64,000 nucleotides of DNA from assembly GCF_017255295.1 (NCBI RefSeq), contig NZ_JAFKDE010000003.1:310001-374000 (forward strand), given 5' to 3'. Position numbers and translations under genes: made by a program. Below, piece after piece: positions 10,944-23,349 of this stretch. The notes under the pieces were generated by a model. The model was not told the DNA's origin and did not search any database. It was given only the letters and a program-made list of their open reading frames with translations. The stretch is from Nitratireductor aquimarinus. Its GTDB lineage: Bacteria > Pseudomonadota > Alphaproteobacteria > Rhizobiales > Rhizobiaceae. The stretch's first letter is position 1. Each line of letters opens with the position of its first letter.

Positions 10944-11011
10944 AGCTGGTCTCTCCTTGTAGTCGTATCGTTGTTCCAGGGCGCGGGGCAGACCCGCGCC
11001 CTGAAAGAAAA

Positions 11012-11563
11012 TCAGGCCCGCTGCGCCCCGCGCAGGCCGAAGGCGATGAGCAGGAGGAAGATGCCGTTCGACAACAGCTCAACCGCCAGCAGAATGCCCA
11101 GAATGGTTGCGGCCGCCCACGGCATGTCCGCCAGGATCATCACGCCGAGAACCAGCGAGACGAGGCCCGAGAACAGAACCCAGCCCCAGCCCGAAAGCGG
11201 GCGGAATGCAAAGGCGTACATGATCTTCACCACACCGAGCACGAGGAAGATGATCGCCACCAGAACCGTGAGCGAAACAATGCCCGCCGCCGGTTTCATG
11301 ATGATGGAAACGCCCACTGCGAGCATCAGAACGCCCATGAGCAGCGCCCAGAGGAACCCGCCCCAGCCACGCACGCTGAACGCCTGCACGATCTGCAGCA
11401 CGCCAAACAGGACGAAGGTCCATGCGGCCAGCATTGCAGCGGTCATCGTGGCCGCGAATGGATTGGCGAATGCCAGAATGCCGCCAATGAGTGAAATGGC
11501 GCCGAGCAGGGCAAGCCAGCCCCAGGAAGCGTGTACGCTTCTATTTCCTGCCGTATCGGCCAT
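11012..11563 (-). CDS. HdeD-family (DUF308) membrane protein
   Basis: 183 residues with about six membrane helices, e.g. WLALLGAISLIGGILAFANP, AFSVRGWGGFLWALLMGVLM, SLTVLVAIIFLVLGVVKIMYAF and WVLFSGLVSLVLGVMILAD. The repeated two-helix units and length fit the HdeD/DUF308 family, linked to acid stress in E. coli but not understood elsewhere. It lies on the pdh strand between the SGNH hydrolase and lpdA, with gaps under 70 bp, and may be co-transcribed with them. Its relation to pyruvate dehydrogenase is not evident. Confidence 0.88.
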   Translation of the reverse strand: MADTAGNRSVHASWGWLALLGAISLIGGILAFANPFAATMTAAMLAAWTFVLFGVLQIVQAFSVRGWGGFLWALLMGVLMLAVGVSIIMKPAAGIVSLTVLVAIIFLVLGVVKIMYAFAFRPLSGWGWVLFSGLVSLVLGVMILADMPWAAATILGILLAVELLSNGIFLLLIAFGLRGAQRA

Positions 11564-11581
11564 ATGTCTATCCTTCCGCCT

Positions 11582-12220
11582 TTAAAACCCAAGCATTTCA
11601 GTAACGACCGGCGCGATTCCCGCACCGATCGACCTCGTGTTGTCGGCGTCCAGATGAACGCCGTCAAGCGGACTTGTGCGCGCCACACGGCCGGCGTCGA
11701 AGAAGCCGACACCCGTGTCCCGTGCGAGCGCTTCATATAAACCGGCGAGCTTTGCCGATTCGGAGCGCGCGTTATCGAACAGTACTGAAAAGTCGGGATC
11801 ATCCGTCGCGCAGGCCTGCGGCGGCGCCATGACGAGCACTTTCGGAGCCGGATCGCCCATCGGGTAGTCATGGCGGCGCACGATGTCGACCAGACGCTGC
11901 ATGCCCTGTTTCGCACCGAAGGCGCGGCCACAGATGAACGGCTTCATGTCGTTCGTGCCAAGCATGATGATGACGAGATCAAGAGGTGCATGGCTCGTCA
12001 GAAGTGTCGGCAGAACCCGCGAACCATTGCGGTCTGCGCCGGCAGCGTAGTCGTCAAACACCGTGGTGCGGCCATTGAGCCCTTCGGCGATCACCCGGGC
12101 GCGGTCGCCCAGAGCGGCCTGAAGCGTGCTTGGCCAGCGGTCTTCAAAGGAATGGCGTCCGGGGCCGGCAGGATCGTACCCCCATGTCAGCGAATCGCCG
12201 TAGCACAGGATGGTCTTCAT
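11582..12220 (-). CDS. SGNH/GDSL-type esterase
   Basis: 212 residues. Block I is ILCYGDSLTWGYDP with the nucleophile Ser10; block III is VIIMLGTNDMK; block V contains LDGVHLDADN with the catalytic Asp and His. This is the arylesterase/GDSL lipase layout. No signal peptide is visible, so it is probably cytoplasmic. It follows pdhC by 33 bases on the same strand; an SGNH hydrolase at this spot recurs in rhizobial pdh clusters as I remember them. Substrate unknown. Confidence 0.92.
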   Translation of the reverse strand: MKTILCYGDSLTWGYDPAGPGRHSFEDRWPSTLQAALGDRARVIAEGLNGRTTVFDDYAAGADRNGSRVLPTLLTSHAPLDLVIIMLGTNDMKPFICGRAFGAKQGMQRLVDIVRRHDYPMGDPAPKVLVMAPPQACATDDPDFSVLFDNARSESAKLAGLYEALARDTGVGFFDAGRVARTSPLDGVHLDADNTRSIGAGIAPVVTEMLGF

Positions 12221-12253
12221 GTTCCGCCCCCGGACAAGATGTTCATTTGCGGC

Positions 12254-13609
12254 CTATACCAGCATCGCCATCGGGTTTTCGATGACCTGCTTGAAGGCGG
12301 CGAGGAGTTCTGCGCCGAGCGCGCCGTCGACTGCACGGTGGTCGGTCGAAAGCGTCACCGACATCACGGTCGCAACCTTCACTTCGCCATCCTTCACCAC
12401 GGCCCGCTGTTCGCCCGCGCCGACCGCGAGGATCGTCGCATGCGGCGGGTTGATGACGGCGGCGAAGTCCTTGATGCCGAACATGCCCAGATTGGACACG
12501 GCCGTGTTGCCGCCCTGGAACTCTTCCGTCTTCAGCTTGCGCGAACGCGCCCGCGCGGCCAGATCCTTCATCTCGTTGGAGATGGCCGACAGCGTCTTCT
12601 CGTCGGCGCGGCGCACGATCGGCGTGATCAGACCGCCGGGGATCGACACGGCAACGCCCACATCGGCGTTTTTGTGCTTCACCATGGCGTTCTCGGTCCA
12701 CGACACATTTGCGTCCGGCACCATGGCCAGCGCCTTGGCGTGGGCCTTAATGACCATGTCGTTGACCGACAGCTTGTAGGCCGGCTTCTCGCCATCCCCG
12801 GTCTTCACCTTCGGCGCGGCATCATTGAGCTGCTTGCGCAGCGCCAGAAGCGCGTCGATCTCGCAATCGAGCGTCAGGTAGAAATGCGGGATGGTGGATT
12901 TGGCCTCGACCAGACGACGGGCGATGGTCTTGCGCATGCTGTCATGCGGGATGAGCTCGTAGGAGCCTTCCTCGAACAGTTTCAGCACCTGATCGTCGGA
13001 CATGGCCTGCGGCGCGGACGCAGCGGCGGAAGCTGCTTCAGCCGGTGCGGCTGCCTTCGCACCGCCATCCTTGCCTGCTGCTTCCACATCGGCCTTGACG
13101 ATCCGGCCCTTCGGCCCCGAACCGGCGATGGCGGACAGGTCGAGACCGGCTTCCTTCGCCAGACGGCGGGCGAGCGGAGAGGCAAACACGCGCTCCCCAT
13201 TGCCGGATGAAGCAGACTTCGCCTCTGCCGGCTTTGCCTGCGCGGGCGCTTCGGCCTTTTCCGCCGGTGCTACGGCTTCAGCGGGCTTCTCGGCCTCGGG
13301 AGCCTTCGCCCCGGCCTTTGCGCTTGCGCCGCCTTCGGCAGCCTTCACGGCGTCGGCAGCGTCCTCGCCTTCCTCGGCGAGAACCGCGATCAGCGCATTC
13401 ACCTTCACGCCTTCGGTGCCTTCCGGCACGACGATCTTGGCGACGGTGCCTTCGTCCACGGCTTCCACTTCCATGGTCGCCTTGTCGGTTTCGATCTCGG
13501 CGATCACGTCACCGGGAGCGACGGAATCCCCTTCCTTGACCATCCACTTGGCGAGATTGCCCTCTTCCATCGTCGGCGAGAGGGCGGGCATGGTGACTTG
13601 GATCGGCAT
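12254..13609 (-). CDS. pdhC: Pyruvate dehydrogenase E2, dihydrolipoyl acetyltransferase
   Basis: Core subunit that transfers the acetyl group to CoA. 451 residues in the standard order: lipoyl domain (about 1-80, lipoyl lysine in [12 protein letters not shown]), an Ala/Pro/Glu-rich flexible linker (about 85-140), a peripheral subunit-binding domain ([20 protein letters not shown]...[11 protein letters not shown]), a second linker, and the catalytic domain ending with the active-site motif [17 protein letters not shown]. Closely follows pdhB (13 bp). Confidence 0.98.
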   Translation of the reverse strand: MPIQVTMPALSPTMEEGNLAKWMVKEGDSVAPGDVIAEIETDKATMEVEAVDEGTVAKIVVPEGTEGVKVNALIAVLAEEGEDAADAVKAAEGGASAKAGAKAPEAEKPAEAVAPAEKAEAPAQAKPAEAKSASSGNGERVFASPLARRLAKEAGLDLSAIAGSGPKGRIVKADVEAAGKDGGAKAAAPAEAASAAASAPQAMSDDQVLKLFEEGSYELIPHDSMRKTIARRLVEAKSTIPHFYLTLDCEIDALLALRKQLNDAAPKVKTGDGEKPAYKLSVNDMVIKAHAKALAMVPDANVSWTENAMVKHKNADVGVAVSIPGGLITPIVRRADEKTLSAISNEMKDLAARARSRKLKTEEFQGGNTAVSNLGMFGIKDFAAVINPPHATILAVGAGEQRAVVKDGEVKVATVMSVTLSTDHRAVDGALGAELLAAFKQVIENPMAMLV

Positions 13610-13622
13610 GGTGTCCTCCCCC

Positions 13623-15023
13623 TCAGTTGCGATAGGAAACGGCTTTCACCGCCTCGACCACTTCGGCGACGCTCGGGAGCGCCAGCTTTTCGAGATTGGC
13701 GGCATAGGGCATCGGAACGTCCTTGCCGGCCACCGTGATCACCGGCGCGTCGAGATGGTCGAAGGCCCGCTGCATCACCTGGCTGGCGATATGCGCGCCG
13801 ACCGACGACTGCGGGAACCCTTCCTCGACCGTTACCAGACGGTTGGTCTTCTTGACGGATTCGATCACCGTATCGAGGTCCATCGGACGGATCGTGCGCA
13901 GGTCGACGATTTCCACGTCGATGCCCTCGGCAGCCAGTTCCTCAGCCGCCTTGACCGCATAGGTCATGCCGATGCCGAAGGAAACGATGGTCGCGTCCTT
14001 GCCCGTTTTGTGGATGCGCGCCTTGCCGATCGGCAGAACGAAATCATCCATCTTCGGAACGTCGAAGCTCTGGCCGTAGAGAATCTCGTTCTCCAGGAAG
14101 ATCACCGGGTTCGGATCACGGATCGCGGCCTTCAGAAGGCCCTTCGCGTCGGCTGCCGTGTAAGGCATCACCACCTTGAGGCCCGGAATGTGCCCGTACC
14201 AGGCGGCGTAGCACTGCGAATGCTGTGCCGCCACACGGGCAGCAGCGCCGTTGGGACCACGGAACACGATGGGCGCGCCCATCTGGCCGCCGGCCATGTA
14301 GAGCGTCTTGGCCGCCGAGTTGACGATCTGGTCGATCGCCTGCATGGCGAAGTTGAACGTCATGAACTCAACAATCGGCTTCAGACCGGCAAAGGCCGCG
14401 CCAACGCCGACGCCGGCAAAGCCGTGCTCGGTGATCGGCGTGTCGACGACGCGCTTGTCGCCGAATTCCTGAAGGAGCCCCTGGGTCACCTTGTAGGCGC
14501 CCTGATACTCGGCCACTTCCTCGCCCATGACGAAGACGTCGCCGTCACGGCGCATTTCCTCGGCCATGGCGTCGCGCAGCGCTTCGCGCACGGTGGTCGA
14601 AACCATCTCGGTGCCTTCGGGAATGTCCGGATCGGCAGCGACCTTGAGTTCCGGTGCAGCCGGCACGGAGCCACCGGAAAACTTTTCTTCCGGCTCCGCC
14701 TTTGCGGCGCTGTCGTCAGCAGCCTTCGTCTCTTCGGCAGCCGGCTTTGCAGCCTGCCTGTCGAGATCGGAGGCGCTTTCGCCCTCACCCAGAAGAACAG
14801 CGATGGCCGTGTTCACTTTCACGCCTTCGGTGCCTTCGGCGATCAGGATCTTGCCGAGCGTGCCTTCGTCCACGGCTTCCACTTCCATGGTTGCCTTGTC
14901 GGTCTCGATCTCGGCGATCACGTCACCGGGAGCGACAGCGTCGCCTTCCTTCTTGATCCATTTGGAAAGATTGCCCTCTTCCATGGTCGGAGAGAGCGCG
15001 GGCATGAGAATTTCGGTTGGCAT
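13623..15023 (-). CDS. pdhB: Pyruvate dehydrogenase E1 beta with N-terminal lipoyl domain
   Basis: Beta subunit of the thiamine diphosphate-dependent decarboxylase. 466 residues: an extra lipoyl domain at about 1-80 (lysine in [12 protein letters not shown], nearly the same as in pdhC), an acidic Ala-rich linker to about 140, then the E1-beta fold ([22 protein letters not shown] ... [21 protein letters not shown] ... [17 protein letters not shown]). The lipoyl-E1-beta fusion is established for rhizobia and relatives. I start at the ATG at 15023, preceded by GAGGGGAGGG; the open frame up to 15122 overlaps pdhA coding sequence. Confidence 0.98.
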   Translation of the reverse strand: MPTEILMPALSPTMEEGNLSKWIKKEGDAVAPGDVIAEIETDKATMEVEAVDEGTLGKILIAEGTEGVKVNTAIAVLLGEGESASDLDRQAAKPAAEETKAADDSAAKAEPEEKFSGGSVPAAPELKVAADPDIPEGTEMVSTTVREALRDAMAEEMRRDGDVFVMGEEVAEYQGAYKVTQGLLQEFGDKRVVDTPITEHGFAGVGVGAAFAGLKPIVEFMTFNFAMQAIDQIVNSAAKTLYMAGGQMGAPIVFRGPNGAAARVAAQHSQCYAAWYGHIPGLKVVMPYTAADAKGLLKAAIRDPNPVIFLENEILYGQSFDVPKMDDFVLPIGKARIHKTGKDATIVSFGIGMTYAVKAAEELAAEGIDVEIVDLRTIRPMDLDTVIESVKKTNRLVTVEEGFPQSSVGAHIASQVMQRAFDHLDAPVITVAGKDVPMPYAANLEKLALPSVAEVVEAVKAVSYRN

Positions 15024-15036
15024 GTCGGCCCTCCCC

Positions 15037-16098
15037 TCAAAGCAGAATGTCGGTGTAGAGTTCAGACACATCCGGCTCCGGATCCGTCTGTGCGAATTCG
15101 GCCGAATCGCCGACCACGTCACGCACCTCTTTGTCGATGGCCTTCAGCGCATCTTCATCCGCCCACTTGCTGGCCAGAAGACGCTGCTTCACCTGCTCGA
15201 TCGGATCGTGTTCGGAGCGCATCTTCTGCACTTCGTCCTTGGAGCGGTATTTCGCGGGGTCAGACATGGAATGGCCGCGATAGCGGTAGGTCTGCATCTC
15301 GAGGATGATCGGCCCCTTGCCCGAACGGCACCAGTCAACGGCCAGCTCACCGGCCGCCTTGACCGCACGTACATCCATGCCATCCACCTGGATGCCGGGG
15401 ATCTTGAACGAAAGGCCGCGATGCGAGAAATCGGTCTCGGCGGAGGAACGCGCGACCGCCGTGCCCATGGCGTAGCGGTTGTTCTCGATGATGTAGATCA
15501 CCGGCAGCTTCCACAGCGAGGCCATGTTGAAGCTCTCATAGACCTGGCCCTGGTTGGCCGCGCCATCACCGAAATAGGTGATCGAAACGCTGTCGTCGCC
15601 ACGGTAGCGGTTGGCAAAGGCAAGCCCGGTGCCCAGCGGCACCTGCGCGCCAACAATACCGTGACCGCCGTAGAACTTTTTCTCCTTGGAGAACATGTGC
15701 ATGGAGCCGCCCTTGCCCTTGGAGTAGCCATTGCGGCGCCCCGTGAGCTCGGCCATCACGCCGCGCGCTTCCATGCCGGTTGCGAGCATGTGACCATGAT
15801 CGCGATAGCCGGTGATGACCTGATCGCCTTCCTTCATGCTCATCTGCATGCCGACGACGACGGCTTCCTGGCCGATATAAAGGTGACAGAAACCGCCGAT
15901 CAGGCCCATGCCGTAAAGCTGGCCGGCCTTTTCCTCGAAGCGGCGAATGAGCAGCATTTCACGATAGGCGTGAAGCTCCTGCTCCTTGTCGAATTCCTCG
16001 GGCTTTGGAGCCTTTGGTGTCTGGCCGGCACTTGCTGCCGCCCCTTTTCCGGTCGAGCGTGACCTGTTGCCACTGGTCTTGCTTGCGGCTCGCGCCAT
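15037..16098 (-). CDS. pdhA: Pyruvate dehydrogenase E1 alpha
   Basis: Thiamine diphosphate-binding alpha subunit. From the ATG at 16098 (preceded by GGGAGTAGAGGC) it has 353 residues; the longer open frame to 16179 has no such site. Seen: a basic, low-complexity N-terminus of about 35 residues, then [53 protein letters not shown], and the cofactor motif [17 protein letters not shown] followed by ENNRYAMGT. First gene of pdhABC; a 209-bp gap upstream holds a hairpin and presumably the promoter. Confidence 0.98.
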   Translation of the reverse strand: MARAASKTSGNRSRSTGKGAAASAGQTPKAPKPEEFDKEQELHAYREMLLIRRFEEKAGQLYGMGLIGGFCHLYIGQEAVVVGMQMSMKEGDQVITGYRDHGHMLATGMEARGVMAELTGRRNGYSKGKGGSMHMFSKEKKFYGGHGIVGAQVPLGTGLAFANRYRGDDSVSITYFGDGAANQGQVYESFNMASLWKLPVIYIIENNRYAMGTAVARSSAETDFSHRGLSFKIPGIQVDGMDVRAVKAAGELAVDWCRSGKGPIILEMQTYRYRGHSMSDPAKYRSKDEVQKMRSEHDPIEQVKQRLLASKWADEDALKAIDKEVRDVVGDSAEFAQTDPEPDVSELYTDILL

Positions 16099-16231
16099 GC
16101 CTCTACTCCCTAGCTGACAATCCGGGGAATTTGTGCAACGGTGGAGCGCGGCAAAATTGCGCCGTGAGCCTCCCGTCATCTCCCGCTTATAGATGACAAA
16201 GCTAGCACGTAGTTCACATTTCGGCCATTCA

Positions 16232-16269
16232 AAATCCGCATAGCTGCCATGCAGCTAAATGCTTGGATT
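16232..16269. other. Large hairpin in the ftsB-pdhA gap
   Basis: TAGCTGC-CAT-GCAGCTA (16241-16257) is a perfect 7-bp dyad. It extends outward through GCA/TGC and AAATCC/GGATTT with short bulges into a broken 16-bp stem. On the minus strand it follows ftsB by about 40 bases and is followed by TTTTG. It could end the eno-ftsB transcript, or be an operator of pdhA, whose start is about 135 bp away. Confidence 0.4.
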
Positions 16270-16307
16270 TGCACACCTTCTTATCGATTAACTGAAAGTC
16301 GGTTAAT

Positions 16308-16628
16308 TCACCGATCCGCGCCAATGAGGATAATGATCTCATTTTCACGCGCGACATTGAGCGCGCGCCGGGCCTGCTCGTCCAGCATGTCCTTCTCGAG
16401 GCTGCCGTCATTCACCAGCGCAACACGATGCTCCAGCTCCCTGCGCTTGGCGACAAGCGTGTCGAGTCTGGCCTGCGCCTCGGCAATGCGGGATTCGAGC
16501 TGAATTTTGGAATAGATGCCGTATTCGCCGTGATAGGCATGAAAGCCAAAATAGGCGAGAAACAGGCCCGTGATCGTCGGAACGATCAGGCGACCAGTGT
16601 TGCGGCGTTTGTGATGACGTGTCCACAT
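16308..16628 (-). CDS. ftsB: FtsB/DivIC-family septum formation protein
   Basis: Small bitopic cell-division protein. 106 residues: basic N-terminus (MWTRHHKRRN), one membrane helix (about 14-32, LIVPTITGLFLAYFGFHAY), then a coiled coil (about 40-75, QLESRIAEAQARLDTLVAKRRELEHRVALV) and the conserved end DMLDEQARRALNVARENEIIIL. The ATG at 16628 has AGAAGGG upstream; an ATG at 16652 has no such site. Position between eno and pdhA is the typical alphaproteobacterial place for this gene. Confidence 0.9.
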   Translation of the reverse strand: MWTRHHKRRNTGRLIVPTITGLFLAYFGFHAYHGEYGIYSKIQLESRIAEAQARLDTLVAKRRELEHRVALVNDGSLEKDMLDEQARRALNVARENEIIILIGADR

Positions 16629-16704
16629 GCGGAAAAAACCCTTCTCCCGCATGTGTTCATATCTTGCTTAATGGACCGTTATTTCGGCGCGGCCATTTGC
16701 ATTT

Positions 16705-18114
<1,410 letters not shown>

Positions 18115-18945
18115 TCAGGCAGCCTTTGCGATCCGGTCGAACGCCATGAGACGCTCAAGAAGCCCTTTCATCTCGTTCAGCGGCACCATGTTCGGACCAT
18201 CCGAAGGCGCGTTGTCGGGGTCCTGGTGCGTTTCCATGAAGACGCCGGCAACGCCAACGGCCACGGCCGCCCGCGCAAGCGTTTCCACGAACTGGCGCTG
18301 GCCGCCCGACGAACCGCCGAGACCGCCGGGCTGCGCAACCGAATGGGTCGCATCGAAGATCACCGGCGCCCCCATGGCCGCCATCTGCGGCAGACCGCGC
18401 ATGTCGGAGACGAGCGTGTTGTAGCCAAACGAGGTGCCCCGCTCGGTCGCCATCACATTGGGATTGCCCGAAGCCGTCACCTTGGAAATCACGTTTTCCA
18501 TGTCCCATGGCGCGAGGAACTGGCCCTTCTTCACATTCACCACCTTGCCGGTCTCGGCAGCCGCGATCAGGAGATCGGTCTGGCGGCACAGAAAGGCCGG
18601 GATCTGAAGCACATCGACCACTTCAGCGACGATGCGGCACTGCTCCTCGGTGTGGACGTCCGTGAGAACCGGAACGTCGAATTCCTTGCGCAGATCCGCG
18701 AAGATCGGCAGAGCTGCCTCCAGCCCCGCACCGCGCTTGCCCGAAAGCGATGTGCGGTTCGCCTTGTCGAAACTGCTCTTGTAGACGAGACCGATACCAA
18801 GCTCGTCCGTCATTTCCTTCAGCGCGCCAGCCATGTCGAAGGCGTGCTCCCGCGTCTCCATCTGGCAGGGACCGGCGATCAGAGCCAGCGGAGCGTCGTT
18901 GCCGAAAACGACATTGCCGACCGTGACACGCGGATTGGGTTTCAT
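18115..18945 (-). CDS. kdsA: 3-deoxy-8-phosphooctulonate synthase (KDO-8-P synthase)
   Basis: Condenses phosphoenolpyruvate with arabinose 5-phosphate for the KDO sugar of lipopolysaccharide. 276 residues with [55 protein letters not shown] and the C-terminal [23 protein letters not shown]. The stop of the upstream VOC gene overlaps its ATG by 4 bases. A cysteine is present near the N-terminal PEP site (GPCQME), consistent with either a metal-dependent or independent type. Confidence 0.98.
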   Translation of the reverse strand: MKPNPRVTVGNVVFGNDAPLALIAGPCQMETREHAFDMAGALKEMTDELGIGLVYKSSFDKANRTSLSGKRGAGLEAALPIFADLRKEFDVPVLTDVHTEEQCRIVAEVVDVLQIPAFLCRQTDLLIAAAETGKVVNVKKGQFLAPWDMENVISKVTASGNPNVMATERGTSFGYNTLVSDMRGLPQMAAMGAPVIFDATHSVAQPGGLGGSSGGQRQFVETLARAAVAVGVAGVFMETHQDPDNAPSDGPNMVPLNEMKGLLERLMAFDRIAKAA

Positions 18946-19871
18946 AGGGAAGACTCCTCAAAGACAAATACTGCGCCCTGCCCGGCCGCCGGCGGCACGA
19001 TGATGGAACCGGCTTCGTCGGCGAACAGGATCTCACGAATCGAAAATTGCTCGCGCAATCTGGCAATATCCAGACACTCAAAGACGATTGCCGCGAGATC
19101 GAACCGGCCATGTTGAGAAACACGGTCTAGACCATAACGCATTGCGTAGCGGTCGGGCGTCATCACCGTCAAAACCGCGTTGCCGAGCCTCAGATCGACT
19201 TCGCCATCCACCAGCCGCTCATGCGCTTCATCGGAAAATGCGTCCAGAAAGCCTGCATAATCGTCCGGCGATGCAGCAAGGATGACGATGCGTGCGGTGC
19301 CCGTCACGCCATTTGAATGCGTCTCGAGCGCGCCGCGCCCCGCAGTCGGCATGTTGATGCGCTGGCAGATGAAGAAAAAGTGGCCGTCGGCGTTTTCCGG
19401 AGCGGCAAAGGCCAGCCGGAACGAAGCCGTGGCCTCACGTCCTTCAGCGTCGCGGAATGGACGCGAGAAGGACAGCGGCTTTCCCGCAGAAATCCCTGCG
19501 TCGACAAAGCGTGCGTGATCGGCATCGGCGTCCGCCGTTCCCAGAACCACGGCCGAAAACCCTTCATCGCCATAGGTTTGACGAAAGACGCTGTCCCGCT
19601 CAATGAAGACATTGCCGTCTGCTTCCGCCTCAAGGGCAGCCTTCTGGTCCATGCGGGCCAGGGGTTCGAGATAGGAGCCGTCTGAGAGAAAAACGCAGCA
19701 ATTGCCGGTGCCGAAAGGATGCGCCGCGTCTGCGGCGACCGTGAAGCCAAGCGCTTCCAGCCGTTCCCGCGCGACCGTCAGGCCCGCGGTTGGCAACACA
19801 CAATGATCGAGGGCGCGATCAAGCTTGCGATCAGGGCTGCGCGGCATTTGCATCTTGTCTTCAGATACCAT
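18942..19871 (-). CDS. VOC-superfamily (glyoxalase-like) protein
   Basis: About 309 residues. The start [24 protein letters not shown] and later [20 protein letters not shown] match the glyoxalase-like domain found in many proteobacterial proteins of unknown function; a second, diverged half follows ([25 protein letters not shown]...). It overlaps kdsA by 4 bases and probably shares its transcript. Start choice is weak: ATGs at 19871, 19853 and 19847 are all possible and none has a good ribosome site. Substrate unknown. Confidence 0.8.
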   Translation of the reverse strand: MVSEDKMQMPRSPDRKLDRALDHCVLPTAGLTVARERLEALGFTVAADAAHPFGTGNCCVFLSDGSYLEPLARMDQKAALEAEADGNVFIERDSVFRQTYGDEGFSAVVLGTADADADHARFVDAGISAGKPLSFSRPFRDAEGREATASFRLAFAAPENADGHFFFICQRINMPTAGRGALETHSNGVTGTARIVILAASPDDYAGFLDAFSDEAHERLVDGEVDLRLGNAVLTVMTPDRYAMRYGLDRVSQHGRFDLAAIVFECLDIARLREQFSIREILFADEAGSIIVPPAAGQGAVFVFEESSL

Positions 19872-19902
19872 GCTCCGCATGTGCCCGAAGCCCGGGCGCT
19901 TT

Positions 19903-19939
19903 GCAAGTGCAGAGCCGGGCAAGTGCAGAGCCGGGCAAG
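19903..19939. repeat. 16-bp tandem duplication
   Basis: AAGTGCAGAGCCGGGC occurs twice head to tail (19905-19920 and 19921-19936), followed by AAG of a third copy. It lies in the 103-bp gap between pyrG and the VOC gene. A period that is not a multiple of three argues that the open frame through it is not coding. Confidence 0.8.
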
Positions 19940-19944
19940 GAGGG

Positions 19945-19969
19945 TTTCCCCGCCATGAAGGCGGGGAAA
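19945..19969 (-). terminator. Hairpin after pyrG
   Basis: Perfect 10-bp inverted repeat TTTCCCCGCC / GGCGGGGAAA with a 5-base loop, starting 6 bases past the pyrG stop. The right-hand arm on the minus strand is not followed by a T-run (CCCTCC), so it is a strong hairpin that may end or stabilise the pyrG transcript rather than a textbook intrinsic terminator. Confidence 0.6.
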
Positions 19970-19974
19970 TGAAA

Positions 19975-21615
<1,641 letters not shown>

Positions 21616-21751
21616 TTATCCGGACACAGGCGATTCCGCCAGCAAAAAATAACGAGACGCAAATCTTTTTGCGCCCCGCGGTGAATAACTCTTGCGCACT
21701 GCAAAACCGGCCGCACCATTCAGGCGGCCGGAAAGCCTTGCAAGCGTGGGC

Positions 21752-22138
21752 TTACTGCCCCGTGGGAACCTGATCTTCAGGATTTGCTTCGGCAGGAGCT
21801 GCCGGCTCGTCGGTCGGAACCGATGCGCCTGCGCCGCCAAGCTGGTCGAGAACGCCACCAGTGCCTTCGGTCTGCTCGCTTCCGGCCGGGATGCGGTCCA
21901 GAATGTCTGTCGGGCTCGCGCCGTAACGGGCGATCAGCGAAAGAGCAAGCGAGGTTGCGAAGAAGGCTGCGGCGAGGATCGCCGTCGTGCGCGTCAGCGC
22001 GTTGGCCGCACCGCGCGCGGACATGAAGCCGGAACCGCCGCCGACACCAAGGCCGCCACCCTCGGAGCGTTGCATGAGGACGACGCCGACCAGCGCGACC
22101 ACGACGATCAGATGAATGACGATGATAACGGTCTGCAT
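21752..22138 (-). CDS. secG: Preprotein translocase subunit SecG
   Basis: Small Sec channel subunit. 128 residues from the ATG at 22138 (AAGGAAAC just upstream). Two membrane helices (TVIIVIHLIVVVALVGVVLM and TTAILAAAFFATSLALSLIA) flank the conserved loop QRSEGGGLGVGGGSGFMSARG. The C-terminal third is an acidic Pro/Ala/Gly tail, common in alphaproteobacterial SecG. Lies between tpiA and pyrG, the usual order. Confidence 0.95.
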   Translation of the reverse strand: MQTVIIVIHLIVVVALVGVVLMQRSEGGGLGVGGGSGFMSARGAANALTRTTAILAAAFFATSLALSLIARYGASPTDILDRIPAGSEQTEGTGGVLDQLGGAGASVPTDEPAAPAEANPEDQVPTGQ

Positions 22139-22350
22139 GTTTCCTTCCGGCTTTCCGGCTCGAAGCATCCACTTGAATGCGGACGCGGCTCATTACACGG
22201 CTTTCACCGTTTTTCCAAGACCGCTTTTCCAAGACCGCCGGGTGCTCACTCACAGGGTCTCGTCTTCGATACCCCGTAATTTTGCCCTTAAAAGGACCGC
22301 ACCGCATACGGTTTTGCGGCATTTCAAACGCGTTTTCGCTCAAACCACAT

Positions 22351-22402
22351 CAAATGACGGCATTTGAACGAAGCTCGCTCTCACATAGGCGGTTGAGCGA
22401 GC
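22351..22402 (-). terminator. tpiA terminator hairpin and adjacent small dyad
   Basis: GCTCGCTC (22373-22380) and GAGCGAGC (22395-22402) form a perfect 8-bp stem with a 14-base loop about 23 bases past the tpiA stop, followed on the minus strand by TTCGTTC. A smaller dyad CAAATG-ACGG-CATTTG follows at 22351-22366. The rest of the 286-bp tpiA-secG gap holds two CGGCATTT(C/G)AA direct repeats and presumably the secG promoter. Confidence 0.6.
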
Positions 22403-22424
22403 AACGCAAGACTTTTCTCTTCAC

Positions 22425-23174
22425 TCAGCTCGGACAGGCAGCCGCGATGGCAAGAAAATCGACCGCCTTGAGGCTCGCCCCGCCGACCAGCGCACCGTCC
22501 ACATTCTCAATCGAGAGAAGCTCGGTGGCGTTGCCGGGCTTCACCGACCCGCCATAGAGAAGACGCATCTTGTCGGCTTCGTCGCCGAGCAGCGTCTTGA
22601 GTTCGGTGCGGATATGCCGGTGTGCTTCAGTAATGTCCTCGACCGTGGGCGTAAGGCCCGTGCCGATAGCCCAGACCGGCTCATAGGCAACAACGGTGTT
22701 TGCCGCCGTGGCTTCCGCCGGAACCGAACCGGCGATCTGGCTGGAGAGGACGGAAAGCGTCTTGCCGCCTTCGCGCTCTTCTTTGGTTTCGCCGATGCAG
22801 ATCACTGCCGTGAGGCCGGCGCGCCATGCGGCCTTCGCCTTGTCGGCCACGACGGCATCGCTCTCGCCATGATCGGTGCGGCGCTCCGAGTGACCGACCA
22901 GCACATGGCTCGCGCCGGCATCGGCCAGCATTTCGGCGGAGACATCGCCCGTATGCGCGCCGGAGGCTGCCGCATGACAGTCTTCACCGCCAAGGCGCAG
23001 CTTGCTGCCGGCGAGCGCATCGCTTGCGCGCGACAGGAGCGTTGCGGGAACGCAGATCAGCCCTTCCGCGCCGCCAAAGGCGCCCTCGCCCATCGCTGTG
23101 AGTTCACCGAGGTCGGCCGAAAGACCGTTCATTTTCCAGTTGCCTGCAATCAGGGGGCGAATACCTGGCGTCAT
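22425..23174 (-). CDS. tpiA: Triose-phosphate isomerase
   Basis: Glycolytic isomerase, 249 residues. Seen: GNWKMNG with the catalytic Lys, [10 protein letters not shown] with the catalytic His, [14 protein letters not shown] with the catalytic Glu, and the phosphate site [15 protein letters not shown]. Divergent from the PpiD-like gene, with a 175-bp gap for both promoters. Followed on the same strand by secG and pyrG. Confidence 0.98.
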   Translation of the reverse strand: MTPGIRPLIAGNWKMNGLSADLGELTAMGEGAFGGAEGLICVPATLLSRASDALAGSKLRLGGEDCHAAASGAHTGDVSAEMLADAGASHVLVGHSERRTDHGESDAVVADKAKAAWRAGLTAVICIGETKEEREGGKTLSVLSSQIAGSVPAEATAANTVVAYEPVWAIGTGLTPTVEDITEAHRHIRTELKTLLGDEADKMRLLYGGSVKPGNATELLSIENVDGALVGGASLKAVDFLAIAAACPS

Positions 23175-23349
23175 GCGTCAGCGTCCTTACAAAAATCAAA
23201 CTCGGCAGCTTCCCTAGCAAAAACACGCGCTAATGCAAAAGCAATTGGGCCGGCAATTCCCACTCAACTATCGACACCCGGCGTCAGGGGCGTTATTGCG
23301 CTGTGTTGGGGCCAGTCCCTGAAATCACGCGAGGAACTTCGGAAAAGCC

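Noticed and set aside
11870-13210. 446-codon plus-strand frame across the SGNH gene and pdhC
   Set aside because: Crosses two real genes on the other strand and contains no recognisable motif.
13002-15308. 768-codon plus-strand frame antisense to pdhC and pdhB
   Set aside because: Antisense shadow of two well-conserved genes; low-complexity Ala/Ser composition and no ribosome site.
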